Positions 9,133 through 17,712 of a stretch of DNA of 63,628 nt are shown here, piece by piece. Origin of the DNA: JAICND01 sp040905905 (GTDB taxonomy: Bacteria > Actinomycetota > Acidimicrobiia > Spongiisociales > ZC4RG35); contig JBBDQN010000002.1 in assembly GCA_040905905.1 (NCBI GenBank), positions 1-63,628 of the forward strand. The letters are read 5' to 3'. The position numbers were made by a program, and so were the translations under genes. Numbering within the stretch: position 1 is the first letter of the stretch; every line of letters starts with the position of its first letter. The notes under the pieces are model-generated. The model saw only the letters and a list, made by a program, of their open reading frames with translations, was not told the DNA's origin and made no database searches.

Positions 9133-10080
9133 TTAGCCTTGGCGGGCGCGGGCCAAGACCTCGTCGATAGGAGTGGTCGCCAAATCACCCAGCTCCTGCA
9201 CGTACTCGTAGCCAAACCGGCCCTTGATGCACAAATGGCCCGCAGTGACGTCGTGGTCTTGGGGGGAGGAAACCTTGACGATGCGGTTGTCTTGAACGTG
9301 GAGATCGAGGTTGCAGCCGACCCCGCAATATGAGCAGATGGTGCGGGTGACCGTCTGACGGTTCTCCTCCCACATTTCCGCTTGCCGGAGCTCGTGCTCG
9401 GATCTGAACATGAGTGCTCCGGTTGGACAGACACCTATGCAGTTGCCGCAGTAGACGCAGGCACTCTGGGGTAGAACGACATCGAACTCGGTGGAGATCC
9501 GGGCGTCGAAGCCCCGGCCTGCCACGGCGATGGCGAATGTGTTCTGGGCATCCTCGCCACAGGCTTCGACGCACTTGTAACAGAGGATGCAGCGGGAGTA
9601 GTCGCGCACGTAGAGGGGGTTGTCGACCTTGACGGACTGGTGGACGGTCTCGGCGGCGGTGCCAAGCGTTTTGTGGTGGTGCCCGGCGTGGCGGCGATCG
9701 CGGTCACCGGTCGGGGCCGCGGGAGGGCCGTAGCGATCGGGCTGGGCCCCATATTGATCAATCCAACCCTTGACCTCGCTACCTGCCAGGGACAGGTTGA
9801 CACTGGAGGCGAGTAACTCGAGCACCACCTTGCGGGAGTGACGCACCCGGTCGCTATCGGTCTGCACCACCATCCCGGGCTCGGCCTTGCGAGAACAGGA
9901 TGGGACCAGAGTCCGGCTGCCCTCCAGTTCCACGACGCACACCCGGCAGGCGTTGACCGGGCTGAGTGTCTCGAGATAACAAAGGGTGGGCTGGTCCTTG
10001 CCGATGAGGCGACACGCGTCAAGGAGGGTTGCGCCGGACTCGACCTCAACTTGTGCGTCGTCGACGGTTATCTCGATCAT
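9133..10080 (-). CDS. Formate dehydrogenase iron-sulfur subunit: the detached N-terminal part of an FdhA-type alpha subunit
   Basis: A 315-residue protein built like the N-terminus of NAD-linked FdhA/NuoG. A plant-type [2Fe-2S] domain occupies about residues 1-80 (LCYLETL, NACRVCVV, VPSC). A linker of about 70 residues follows, then two [4Fe-4S] motifs (CILCYKCVEAC, CVYCGNCIGVCP). The [4Fe-4S] segment that normally begins the molybdopterin domain comes last (CSYCGVGC, then CIKGRFGYEYV). The protein stops 20-odd residues later, where a single-chain FdhA would run on into the molybdopterin domain. I see no His-Cys3 cluster motif in the linker. It is the last gene after fdhA and fdhB, overlapping fdhB by four bases. 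Confidence 0.9.
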   Translation of the reverse strand: MIEITVDDAQVEVESGATLLDACRLIGKDQPTLCYLETLSPVNACRVCVVELEGSRTLVPSCSRKAEPGMVVQTDSDRVRHSRKVVLELLASSVNLSLAGSEVKGWIDQYGAQPDRYGPPAAPTGDRDRRHAGHHHKTLGTAAETVHQSVKVDNPLYVRDYSRCILCYKCVEACGEDAQNTFAIAVAGRGFDARISTEFDVVLPQSACVYCGNCIGVCPTGALMFRSEHELRQAEMWEENRQTVTRTICSYCGVGCNLDLHVQDNRIVKVSSPQDHDVTAGHLCIKGRFGYEYVQELGDLATTPIDEVLARARQG

Positions 10081-11816
10081 CGGGATTCTCCCAAGACGCC
10101 AAGGCCGATCGCCGATCGCACCACCGCAGCCGCCGTATGGCCCAGCCCGCAGATAGAGGCGTCTTTCATTGCAAGGTCAAGTTCGTCGATCAGAGAGGCT
10201 TCGATGGAACCGTTGGCTCTGGCCACCGCTTCTTCCACCCGGGCGGTGCCCACCCGGCAGGGGACGCATTGGCCGCAGCTTTCATCACGGAAGAACCGGG
10301 CGACTCTGCGGACGATGTCTTTCATGTCCCGGGTCGAGTTGAAAGCCATGATGACCCCGGAGCCGAGGGAGACACCGGCGGCACGGGCATCTTCGAAGGT
10401 GAGTCGAAGGTCGAGGTGCTCGGGACCGACGAACGAACCCGCCGCCCCGCCCAACAAAATCGTCGTCAACTCCCCAGCGATCCCGCCTGCCAGGTCGACA
10501 ACGTCCCTCATGGTCGCTCCCGACTCAACCTCGTAGACACCGGGACGGCCCAAGTCACCAGATAGACAAAACAACCTGGTACCGGTGGTGTCGGGAGTTC
10601 CTATGTTTGCGTAAGCCTCGCCCCCTTCCAGAACGATCTCCGGGACATTGATGAGGGTCTCGACATTGTTGATCACAGTGGGTCGGCCGAACAAGCCAAA
10701 CTGAACCGGGAAGGGTGGCTTTTGACGGGGCTCACCACGGTAACCCTCGATCGAGTTGAAGAGGGCGGTCTCCTCACCGCAGATGTATGCGCCCTGGCCG
10801 CGTCGCAGCTCGATGTCGAACGAGAACCCCGAGCCAAGAATGTCCTCACCGAGCATGCCTTCGGCCTCGGCAGCTTCAATCGCCTCCCCCAACCGCCGAG
10901 TGGCGAGGGGGTATTCACCCCTTATGTAGATGTACCCACGGGACGACCCGGTGGCGTATCCGGCGATCGTCATCGATTCCAAGACGGAGAAGGGATCTCC
11001 CTCCATGATGACCCGGTCCTTGAAGGTGCCGGGTTCTGACTCGTCGGCGTTGCAGACGAGGTAGCGAGGCGCTGGCTCTCGGGCCACCGCCTCCCATTTG
11101 GTCCCGGTGGGGAAGGCGGCTCCGCCCCGGCCCTTCAAGCCGGACTTCTTAACCTCTTCGATCACCGCAGCCGGCTCCAGTTCGAAAGCGCGCGCAAGGG
11201 CCCGATACCCATCGAAGCTGCGATAGTCGTCAAAGGAAGCAGGGTCGACCTTGCCGACTCTTTTGAGCAAACGGTCCCCTTGCACATGGGACGGCGGTGT
11301 GGGTGACTCCCGACCGCCCAGCGCCGCCACCACCCCGGCCATGTCGGCCGAGGTGATGACAAAGTCCTCCTGACCGGCTCTTTGGATGAGGACAGCCGGA
11401 TGGCGATCGCATTGTCCGAGGCACGGCGAGGTGATCACGTCGGCGCGGTCTCCCAGGTTCGCCAGAATCTCGTCTCCGCCAGCCTGCCGGCAGGCGATGT
11501 CGTCACAGACATGAGCCACCAGGGGAGGCCTTTCCTCCATCGAGATCAGTGCATAGAAAGTGGCAACTCCATAAGCCTCAGCGGGTGGCACCAGCAAGCG
11601 ACGGCAGATCTCGTTGAGCGCGCCCGGACTGACCCAACCGATCTCGGATTGCACCGCCGCCAATGCCGGCAGGAGCAAATGCCGTTGCTGACGGGCGTCG
11701 TGGCCACCAAGGACCACCCGCCCGACAACCTCAACCCGTTCGCTAGCGGGAACCACTCTGGTGATCACGGCTCGCTCCGCCGGAGTGGGCTCGGCGGCCA
11801 TGAAGACAAGATCCAT
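10077..11816 (-). CDS. fdhB: NAD-linked formate dehydrogenase diaphorase subunit, NuoE-NuoF fusion
   Basis: A 579-residue fusion. Residues about 1-170 are NuoE-like with a [2Fe-2S] site (CDDIAC and CLGQC). The remainder is NuoF-like with the FMN/NADH region (GLKGRGGAAFPTG, CNADESEPGTFKDR, GAYICGEETAL, NNVETL) and the [4Fe-4S] ligands CGQCVPCRVGT plus CGLG. It would pass electrons from the formate-oxidising subunit to NAD+. Its ATG overlaps the fdhA stop by one base (TAATG), and the iron-sulfur gene follows with a four-base overlap, so the three genes form one operon. Confidence 0.93.
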   Translation of the reverse strand: MDLVFMAAEPTPAERAVITRVVPASERVEVVGRVVLGGHDARQQRHLLLPALAAVQSEIGWVSPGALNEICRRLLVPPAEAYGVATFYALISMEERPPLVAHVCDDIACRQAGGDEILANLGDRADVITSPCLGQCDRHPAVLIQRAGQEDFVITSADMAGVVAALGGRESPTPPSHVQGDRLLKRVGKVDPASFDDYRSFDGYRALARAFELEPAAVIEEVKKSGLKGRGGAAFPTGTKWEAVAREPAPRYLVCNADESEPGTFKDRVIMEGDPFSVLESMTIAGYATGSSRGYIYIRGEYPLATRRLGEAIEAAEAEGMLGEDILGSGFSFDIELRRGQGAYICGEETALFNSIEGYRGEPRQKPPFPVQFGLFGRPTVINNVETLINVPEIVLEGGEAYANIGTPDTTGTRLFCLSGDLGRPGVYEVESGATMRDVVDLAGGIAGELTTILLGGAAGSFVGPEHLDLRLTFEDARAAGVSLGSGVIMAFNSTRDMKDIVRRVARFFRDESCGQCVPCRVGTARVEEAVARANGSIEASLIDELDLAMKDASICGLGHTAAAVVRSAIGLGVLGESR

Positions 11817-13708
11817 TAGGCGCTTACCCTCTCCAACCGGACGGCGGTGGCCTTGAACTCGGCGGTGCCCGACTTGGGGTCCCAGGCCTCGATGGTGAGC
11901 TGGTTCACATCGGCAGTCTCGGGATAGTGCAGGGTCATGAAAACCAGTCCCTCTCGCAGCCCTTCATCGACGCGAGCTGGCACGTCGATGGTGGCGCGAC
12001 GGGACGAGACTCTCACCAAGTCTCCGTCGCTCAGGCCCAGGCGTGCCGCGTCTTCGGACGAGAGGTCGAGGGTGCCGCCAATGCGGATTGGTGAGTCAAA
12101 GCCTCCTGACTGCACGCCGGTGTTGAACCCATCGAGGTGACGGCCGGTGGTCAGCCGATAGGGGTAGTCCTGGGTGAGTCGATCAACCGGGGTGACCCAC
12201 ACGGTCGGAATGAACGGCACCGGGTCGCCAATCAGGGGTTCCGCCCACAGCCGATGGTGGATGAACTTCTCGCCAGGATGGTCCTCGTTCCAACAGGGCC
12301 ACTGAATTCCCCCCAGAGCATCCAAGCGGCGGTAGGACATACCGGCGTGCATTGGCGACACTCGGCGCAGTTCGTTCCATGCTTCCTCGGCGCTTGGCCT
12401 GCCCCAACCACGTCCCAATGCCTCTGCCATAAGGGACAGGATGTCGAGGTCGGCCCGGGCCTCTCCGGGCGGCTCAAGAGCTTTGCGAACCCGCTGGACC
12501 CGGCGCTCGCTGGACGTCACGGTGCCCTCCGACTCGCACCAATCAGCGGCTGAGGGAAACACAACGTCAGCGCCTTCTGCGGTTCGAGTCATGAAGATGT
12601 CCTGGACGACCATGAAGTCGAGGTTGTCGAGCAGTCTGCGGGCGTGGTTGACATCGGCCTCAGAGTCAGCCGGGTTCTCCCCTATCACGTAGAGGCCGCG
12701 CAGCATGCCTGCGTCCATTGCCTCGAACATCTGAGTGAGATGCCAACCCCGCTTGGGCGGGATCGGTCGTCCCCATATCCCTTCTACCCGGGCCCTGATC
12801 TCCTTGTTTTCGACATCTTGGAAGCCGGGAAGCTTGTTGGGAATCGCCCCCATGTCGCCTCCGCCCTGAACGTTATTCTGACCACGCAGCGGACATAGAC
12901 CCGACCCATAACGGCCGACGTGACCGGTGAGCAGCGCCAGGTTGATCAGCGCCAGAACGTTGTCAGTTGCGTTGTGATGTTCGGTGATCCCGAGGGTCCA
13001 ACAAATCTGGGCCGTCGCCGCGGTGGCATACGTGATGGCCATTTCCTCGATGGTGGCGCCCGGTATCCCTGTGATCTCGGTGGCTCGATCGAGCGTGTAA
13101 TCCTGGACCATATCGGCGTAGTCATCGAAGCTCGTGGTGGCATGCTTGATGAATTGGTGATTGTGAAGATTGCGATCGATGATCACCTTGCCCATCGCGT
13201 TGGCGAGGGCGATGTCGGATCCGACGTCTATGCCGAGCCAGACGTCGGCCCATCTGGCTGACTCGGTGCGACGAGGGTCGATGCAATACATACGCGCCCC
13301 GTTGTGGATCCCCCGAAGAACATGGTGAAAGAAAATCGGGTGAGCTGCGCGCGCGTTTGAGCCCCAGAGAAGGATCACCTCCGTGTGCTCGACCTCCTCA
13401 TAAGAACTGGTCCCGCCTCCGGCTCCAAAAACTGCCGCCAGACCGGCGACTGAGGGAGCGTGTCAGGTGCGGTTACAGCTATCGATGTTGTTGGTCCCCA
13501 GCACCGTGCGGGCGAACTTCTGCGCGAGGTAGTTCATCTCGTTGGTCGCCTTAGAGCAGGAGAACATGCCTCGGGCATTGGCGCCGTGCTCGGCTTTGAC
13601 AGCGCCAAGTCCGGCCGCAGCAGCCACTAAGGCGTCTTCCCACGAGGCTGGATGCAGTTCACCGTTGCGTCGAACCAGCGGGGTGGTCAACCGGGTAAGT
13701 CGTGGCAT
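11816..13708 (-). CDS. fdhA: Selenocysteine-containing formate dehydrogenase catalytic subunit (molybdopterin domain)
   Basis: A 630-residue protein if the UGA at 13463-13465 is read as selenocysteine 82. Sequence continues in frame on both sides: SCNRT-U-HAPSVAGLAAVFGAGGG and on to EVILLWGSNARAAHP, the textbook FDH active-site region with Sec followed by His. The enzyme oxidises formate to CO2 at a bis-MGD Mo or W centre. The start ATG at 13708 has GGGAGGT eight bases upstream; an ATG at 13714 sits too close to it. The usual N-terminal [4Fe-4S] domain is missing: the protein begins at MPRLTRLTTPLVRRNGEL, and that domain is encoded by the separate gene at 9133-10080. Gene callers will split this into a 95-residue and a roughly 520-residue piece. 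Confidence 0.93.
13434..13450 (-). promoter_or_regulatory. Bacterial SECIS element (apical hairpin)
   Basis: On the minus strand, GTCGCC-GGTCT-GGCGGC folds into a 6-bp stem with the loop GGUCU. It begins 12 bases after the UGA. The loop sequence and the spacing are the same as I recall for the E. coli fdhF SECIS, which binds SelB. It lies inside the coding sequence, as bacterial SECIS elements do. Confidence 0.88.
13463..13465 (-). other. In-frame UGA read as selenocysteine (codon 82 of fdhA)
   Basis: The codon series AGC TGT AAC CGC ACC TGA CAC GCT CCC matches the conserved FDH active-site series ending in Sec-His. Coding continues without another stop for 548 codons. A SECIS-like hairpin starts 12 bases downstream. 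Confidence 0.93.
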
Positions 13709-13772
13709 CTTCATCACCTCCCTTCGTGGGCCATTCGGGCCCGAAACCATCTTGCCAGACTAGGTTCGGGTG

Positions 13773-15020
13773 ATGGAACGCGTGCTCCCACCGGAGCCAA
13801 TCGCCGATCTCGACGCCTACCTGGCGACTGGTGGCGGGACTGGGCTCAGAAAGGCGCGGGAGTCGGGCGGGCGGGCCGTCATTGACGAAGTCAGGCGCTC
13901 GGGTTTGCGGGGCCGGGGAGGTGGCGGGTTTCCCACGGGGATCAAATGGCAAGGAGCGGCTGGAGGTCTGGCGCCCCGAACGGTTGTCTGCAACGCCGCC
14001 GAAGGTGAGCCTGGAACATTCAAGGACCGGGCCATCCTCAGCGCCAACCCCTACCGGGTGCTGGAAGGTCTGGCCATCGCCGCTATCGGCATCGGCGCCG
14101 ACAGTGCCTACGTCGGGATCAAGGCCCGGTTCCCGGACCAGATTTCCCGCGTGGAACAAGCCGCCGCCGAAATGGGCTCGGCCGGCATGCTGGAAGGTAT
14201 CGACTTCCGACTCGTTGAGGGACCCGACGACTACCTGTTCGGGGTCGAGACTGCTCTGCTCGAGGTGATCCAGGGAAACGATCCCCTCCCGCGTTTGGTC
14301 CCGCCCTACATACAGGGCCTGATCTCCTCAGATGGCAGCGAGTACACCACGGTTGTCAACAATGTCGAGACGCTCGCCAACGTCCCCGACATCGTGGCCA
14401 AAGGTGCCGACTGGTTTCGGTCGGAGGGGACCGATCGGTCGCCTGGGAGCATGGTGTTCACAGTGTCGGGCGACGTCAGTACACCGACCGTGGCCGAACT
14501 TGCGATGGGAACACCCCTCTCCTACCTGATCTTCGGACCGGGAGGCGGGATGGCAGATGGGCGCCAACCAAACCTGGCCATGTCCGGAGTCTCCAACCGC
14601 CCGTTAACAGCCAATGAACTCGAGACACCCCTTTCGTTCGAAGCCATGGAGGCGATCGGGAGCGGCCTCGGTTCGGGTGGTTTCATCGTCTACGACGACT
14701 CAACCTGCACCGTGGAGGTCGGAGCGGTGTTCTCGGATTTTCTCCAACGAGGCTCGTGCGGGCAGTGCCCACCTTGCAAGCTGGGGACCACCGCCTTCGC
14801 TCGCGGATTCACGCGGATCATCGAAGGACAGAGCTCGCTGGAAGAGGTCGAGGAACTCACGGCATGGTTGTCAAGGGTGACCGACGCCAACCGCTGCGGG
14901 CTGGGAGCCGGTCAGAGGGCCCTCGCCACCGGCATCCTCATCAACTTCGTCGAAGATGTTGTGGCCTGCATCGAAGGGAAGTGCCCCGGTCATCGAGGCC
15001 TCACGCTTCCATTCTTGTGA
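13773..15020 (+). CDS. Divergent NuoF-like flavoprotein with altered NADH-binding region
   Basis: A 415-residue relative of the NuoF/FdhB diaphorase. It keeps the flavin loop (GLRGRGGGGFPTGIKW), AAEGEPGTFKDR, NNVETLANVP and the [4Fe-4S] ligands CGQCPPCKLGT and CGLGAG. The segment that in NuoF reads GAYICGEETAL...EG is here GPDDYLFGVETALLEVIQG, so normal NADH binding is doubtful. No NuoE-like gene accompanies it. It is divergent from fdhA across about 64 bases, suggesting a role as an extra electron-transfer partner of the FDH. A GTG at 13770 is an alternative start. Confidence 0.85.
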   Translation: MERVLPPEPIADLDAYLATGGGTGLRKARESGGRAVIDEVRRSGLRGRGGGGFPTGIKWQGAAGGLAPRTVVCNAAEGEPGTFKDRAILSANPYRVLEGLAIAAIGIGADSAYVGIKARFPDQISRVEQAAAEMGSAGMLEGIDFRLVEGPDDYLFGVETALLEVIQGNDPLPRLVPPYIQGLISSDGSEYTTVVNNVETLANVPDIVAKGADWFRSEGTDRSPGSMVFTVSGDVSTPTVAELAMGTPLSYLIFGPGGGMADGRQPNLAMSGVSNRPLTANELETPLSFEAMEAIGSGLGSGGFIVYDDSTCTVEVGAVFSDFLQRGSCGQCPPCKLGTTAFARGFTRIIEGQSSLEEVEELTAWLSRVTDANRCGLGAGQRALATGILINFVEDVVACIEGKCPGHRGLTLPFL

Positions 15021-15050
15021 CGGTTGACCCGTCATATACGTGTCAACCGT
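15020..15050. repeat. 31-bp imperfect palindrome at the end of the NuoF-like gene
   Basis: ACGGTTGAC-c-CGT-catat-ACG-t-GTCAACCGT, beginning at the last base of the NuoF-like stop codon. There is no U-tract, so it may be a protein-binding site or a stabilising 3' hairpin rather than a classic terminator. The rest of the 174-base gap up to the convergent fhs gene shows nothing I can identify. Confidence 0.5.
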
Positions 15051-15194
15051 AACGAGAATGAAAGGTCAACGTCTAGGAAGGCGGCCAGCGGAAACCGAGT
15101 AGGTCTTTCTTCGGATAACCCTTGTGTGCGTCACTGTTCACCCCTTCTCATAAACGACCCCCGCATCCACCCTGCCATTCTTGTGAACGAAGAC

Positions 15195-16952
15195 TTAGAA
15201 CAAGCCCACCACATTGCCGTTGTCGTCGATGTCGACCTTTAGATAAGAAGGAGTCGAACCGAGGGCGGGCATCGTGCTCATCTCCCCCAGAAGGGGGTAG
15301 ATGAACCCCGCCCCCACCGAAGCCCGAACCTCGCGCACCGGTACGGTGAATCCCGTTGGTGCACCCTTGAGGTTGGCATCGTGGCTGATCGACAAGTGGG
15401 TCTTGGCCATGCAGATCGGCAGGTAGCCGTAGCCGGCGGCTTCATAGGCATCGATCTGCTTTTGCGCCAGCGGCGAATAGTCGACTCCATCGGCGCCGTA
15501 GACATCGCGGGCGATGATCTCGATTTTTTGGCGGATTCCCATATTGAGCGGATACAGGTATGAAAACTCGCTCGGAAGCTCACAGGCGGCCACCACCGCC
15601 TCGGCCAGCTCGCGGGCTCCCTCGCCTCCGTTCTCCCAATGATGGGCCTCCACCGCCGCCGCCGCCCCAGCCTCCATCGCCGCCTCCTTGATGGCGTTGA
15701 TCTCCGCCCAGGTGTCTGTAGGGAAGTAGTTGATAACAACAACCACCGGCAGCCCGAACCTCTTGACCGTGTTTATGTGGGCGGTGAGATTGGGGATTCC
15801 CGCCTGGAGCAATGAGAGGTTCTCTTCGGTGTACGCCTTGTCAAGGGGACGGCCCAACACGACCTTGGGACCGCCGCCGTGGGTTTTGAGCGCCCGGACC
15901 GTGGCCACCAGGACGACGCAATCCGGCTTGAGCCCGGAGGTGCGGCACTTGATGTCCATGAACTTCTCCATCCCCATGTCCGCCCCGAACCCGGACTCTG
16001 TCACCACATAGTCGCCCAGATGCAGCGCCATCCGATCGGCCAGGATCGAGGAGTTGCCGTGGGCTATGTTGGCGAAAGGCCCGGCATGGACAAAGGCGGC
16101 CTGGCCCTCGAGGGTCTGCATGACGTTGGGGTGAAGGGTGTCCTTCATCAGGACGGTGACCGCCCCGGCCACGCCCAGATCCTCCAAGGTCAGAGGCTTA
16201 CCCTCTTTGGAGTTGCCGAACACCACCCGTGCCACTCGCTCCCGCAAGTTCCGGAGAGCGCTCGAGTAGTCGGCTCCATCGACCAGGGCAAGGATGGCCA
16301 TCAACTCCGAGGCCACCGCTATGTCGAACCCGGTCTCCCGTGGACGCCCGTCGTCGCGACCCCCTAGACCCACAATCACATGACGGAGGGCCCGGTCGTT
16401 GATGTCGAGAACCCGGTTCCATTGGAGGTTGAACACGTCGATACCGAGCCGTTCCAGACCCAGCTTGTGGAGGGCATCATCGCTCAACCTGGTCTCGTGA
16501 AACCAGCGGGCATCGATGGCCGCCGCCACCAGGTTGTGAGCAACGGTGATGGCGTGAACGTCGCCAGTGAGATGAAGGTTGAACTCATCCATCGGGACCA
16601 CCTGGCTGTAGCCGCCCCCGGCGGCGCCACCCTTTATCCCGAACGTTGGTCCCATCGAAGGCTGGCGAATGCAGGCGATGGCGTTATGACCGAGGAGCCC
16701 CAGGCCCTGCACCAGTCCGATTGCGGTGGTCGTCTTACCTTCGCCCAGCGGCGTTGGCGTGATGGCGGTGACGTCCACGTATTTGCCGCGGGGCTTAGAC
16801 GAGATCCTTCGCAGGGTGTCGAGGTGGACCTTGGCTTTGGTCTTGCCATACGGGATCAACTCGTCCTCTTCGAGGCCGACCTTGACGGCCAGGTCGGTTA
16901 TCGGCATCAACTTGGCTGCACGGGCGATTTCGATATCGCTGGGGACTGCCAC
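15195..16952 (-). CDS. fhs: Formate--tetrahydrofolate ligase
   Basis: A 585-residue enzyme that interconverts formate + THF + ATP and 10-formyl-THF + ADP + Pi. The P-loop is in TPLGEGKTTTAIGL at about residues 67-80. Other family segments are RQPSMGPTFGIKGGAAGGGYSQV, ELMAILAL and the C-terminal GAGFIYPLLGEMSTMPALGS. The start is a GTG with AAGGAG upstream. The open frame extends a further 105 codons upstream into iclR but is not protein-like there. It lies at the end of the mttB - metF-like - iclR operon. Running backwards it would make ATP while releasing formate for the neighbouring formate dehydrogenase (inference). Confidence 0.95.
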   Translation of the reverse strand: MAVPSDIEIARAAKLMPITDLAVKVGLEEDELIPYGKTKAKVHLDTLRRISSKPRGKYVDVTAITPTPLGEGKTTTAIGLVQGLGLLGHNAIACIRQPSMGPTFGIKGGAAGGGYSQVVPMDEFNLHLTGDVHAITVAHNLVAAAIDARWFHETRLSDDALHKLGLERLGIDVFNLQWNRVLDINDRALRHVIVGLGGRDDGRPRETGFDIAVASELMAILALVDGADYSSALRNLRERVARVVFGNSKEGKPLTLEDLGVAGAVTVLMKDTLHPNVMQTLEGQAAFVHAGPFANIAHGNSSILADRMALHLGDYVVTESGFGADMGMEKFMDIKCRTSGLKPDCVVLVATVRALKTHGGGPKVVLGRPLDKAYTEENLSLLQAGIPNLTAHINTVKRFGLPVVVVINYFPTDTWAEINAIKEAAMEAGAAAAVEAHHWENGGEGARELAEAVVAACELPSEFSYLYPLNMGIRQKIEIIARDVYGADGVDYSPLAQKQIDAYEAAGYGYLPICMAKTHLSISHDANLKGAPTGFTVPVREVRASVGAGFIYPLLGEMSTMPALGSTPSYLKVDIDDNGNVVGLF

Positions 16953-16962
16953 TTGCTTCTCC

Positions 16963-17712
16963 TTATTGACTCTCGGCTCGCGTAGAAAACCGTTCCGCTG
17001 CCTCCATGACGACCGAGGCGATCTTTTCTGCCTGACCATCTCCTGGGAAGCGGTAGGCGGGGCCGTGGACATGGATGGAGCCGAGAGCGCGCCTACCGCT
17101 GGCAAAAACCGGGGCCGCCACCGAGTTGATGCCTTCAGCAAACTCTTCGTAGATCCAACACTGACCGGCTTCGCGTACCTCCTCGAGACGTTTGCGAATG
17201 AGGGCAGGGTCGTTGATCGTATGCGATGTGAACGCCTCCAGTGGCCGGCGGAGATAACGCTCGACATCTTCCGAAGGCCATTGCGCCATCATGCACAGAC
17301 CCGAAGGCCCTATATGCATGGGGACAGTCAGCCCCGTGTAGTCCCGAACCTGAACCGGGTTGGGGCTCTCTACCTGCACCAAGTATTGCAGCGTGTACCC
17401 GGTGGGGACACCGAAACCGGCGGCCTCGCCCAATTGGTTGGCCAGCCATTGCAGATGCGGCATCACCGCAGTGGCCAGAGCTGCCGAGGCGTCGATCGCC
17501 CCGGCGAGTTCTGCCAACCCTGATCCGATCATGTAGACCCGCCCGTCTGCGTCGCGGGCCACCGCCCCTTCCTCCTCGAGGGCAGCCAGCAGCCGGGCGA
17601 CAGTTGACTTGGGCAACCCGGCCCGCACAGCAAGTTCGGTGATTCCGGCCGGCTCCACTGCGACCGCCCGCAACAACTCAAAGGCACGGGCTACGGACTG
17701 AACCCCCGACAT
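16963..17712 (-). CDS. IclR-family transcriptional regulator
   Basis: A 249-residue regulator. The winged-helix DNA-binding domain occupies residues about 1-65 (SVARAFELLRAV, GLPKSTVARLLAALEEEG) and the effector-binding domain follows (GPSGLCMMA, AEGINSVAAPVF). The start ATG overlaps the upstream metF-like stop by one base (TGATG), and fhs follows after ten bases. It is therefore embedded in the mttB operon and is the obvious candidate to bind the 35-bp palindrome in front of mttB. Effector unknown. Confidence 0.9.
   Translation of the reverse strand: MSGVQSVARAFELLRAVAVEPAGITELAVRAGLPKSTVARLLAALEEEGAVARDADGRVYMIGSGLAELAGAIDASAALATAVMPHLQWLANQLGEAAGFGVPTGYTLQYLVQVESPNPVQVRDYTGLTVPMHIGPSGLCMMAQWPSEDVERYLRRPLEAFTSHTINDPALIRKRLEEVREAGQCWIYEEFAEGINSVAAPVFASGRRALGSIHVHGPAYRFPGDGQAEKIASVVMEAAERFSTRAESQ

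Noticed and set aside
13463..13750. A separate 95-residue protein ending at 13463
   Set aside because: Its sequence continues in frame beyond the UGA into the FDH active site with a SECIS element, so it is the start of fdhA, not a gene of its own.
15009..15186. A 12-base direct repeat, CCATTCTTGTGA, at 15009 and 15175
   Set aside because: It is short, one copy is coding, and no mobile element or target-site duplication pattern accompanies it.
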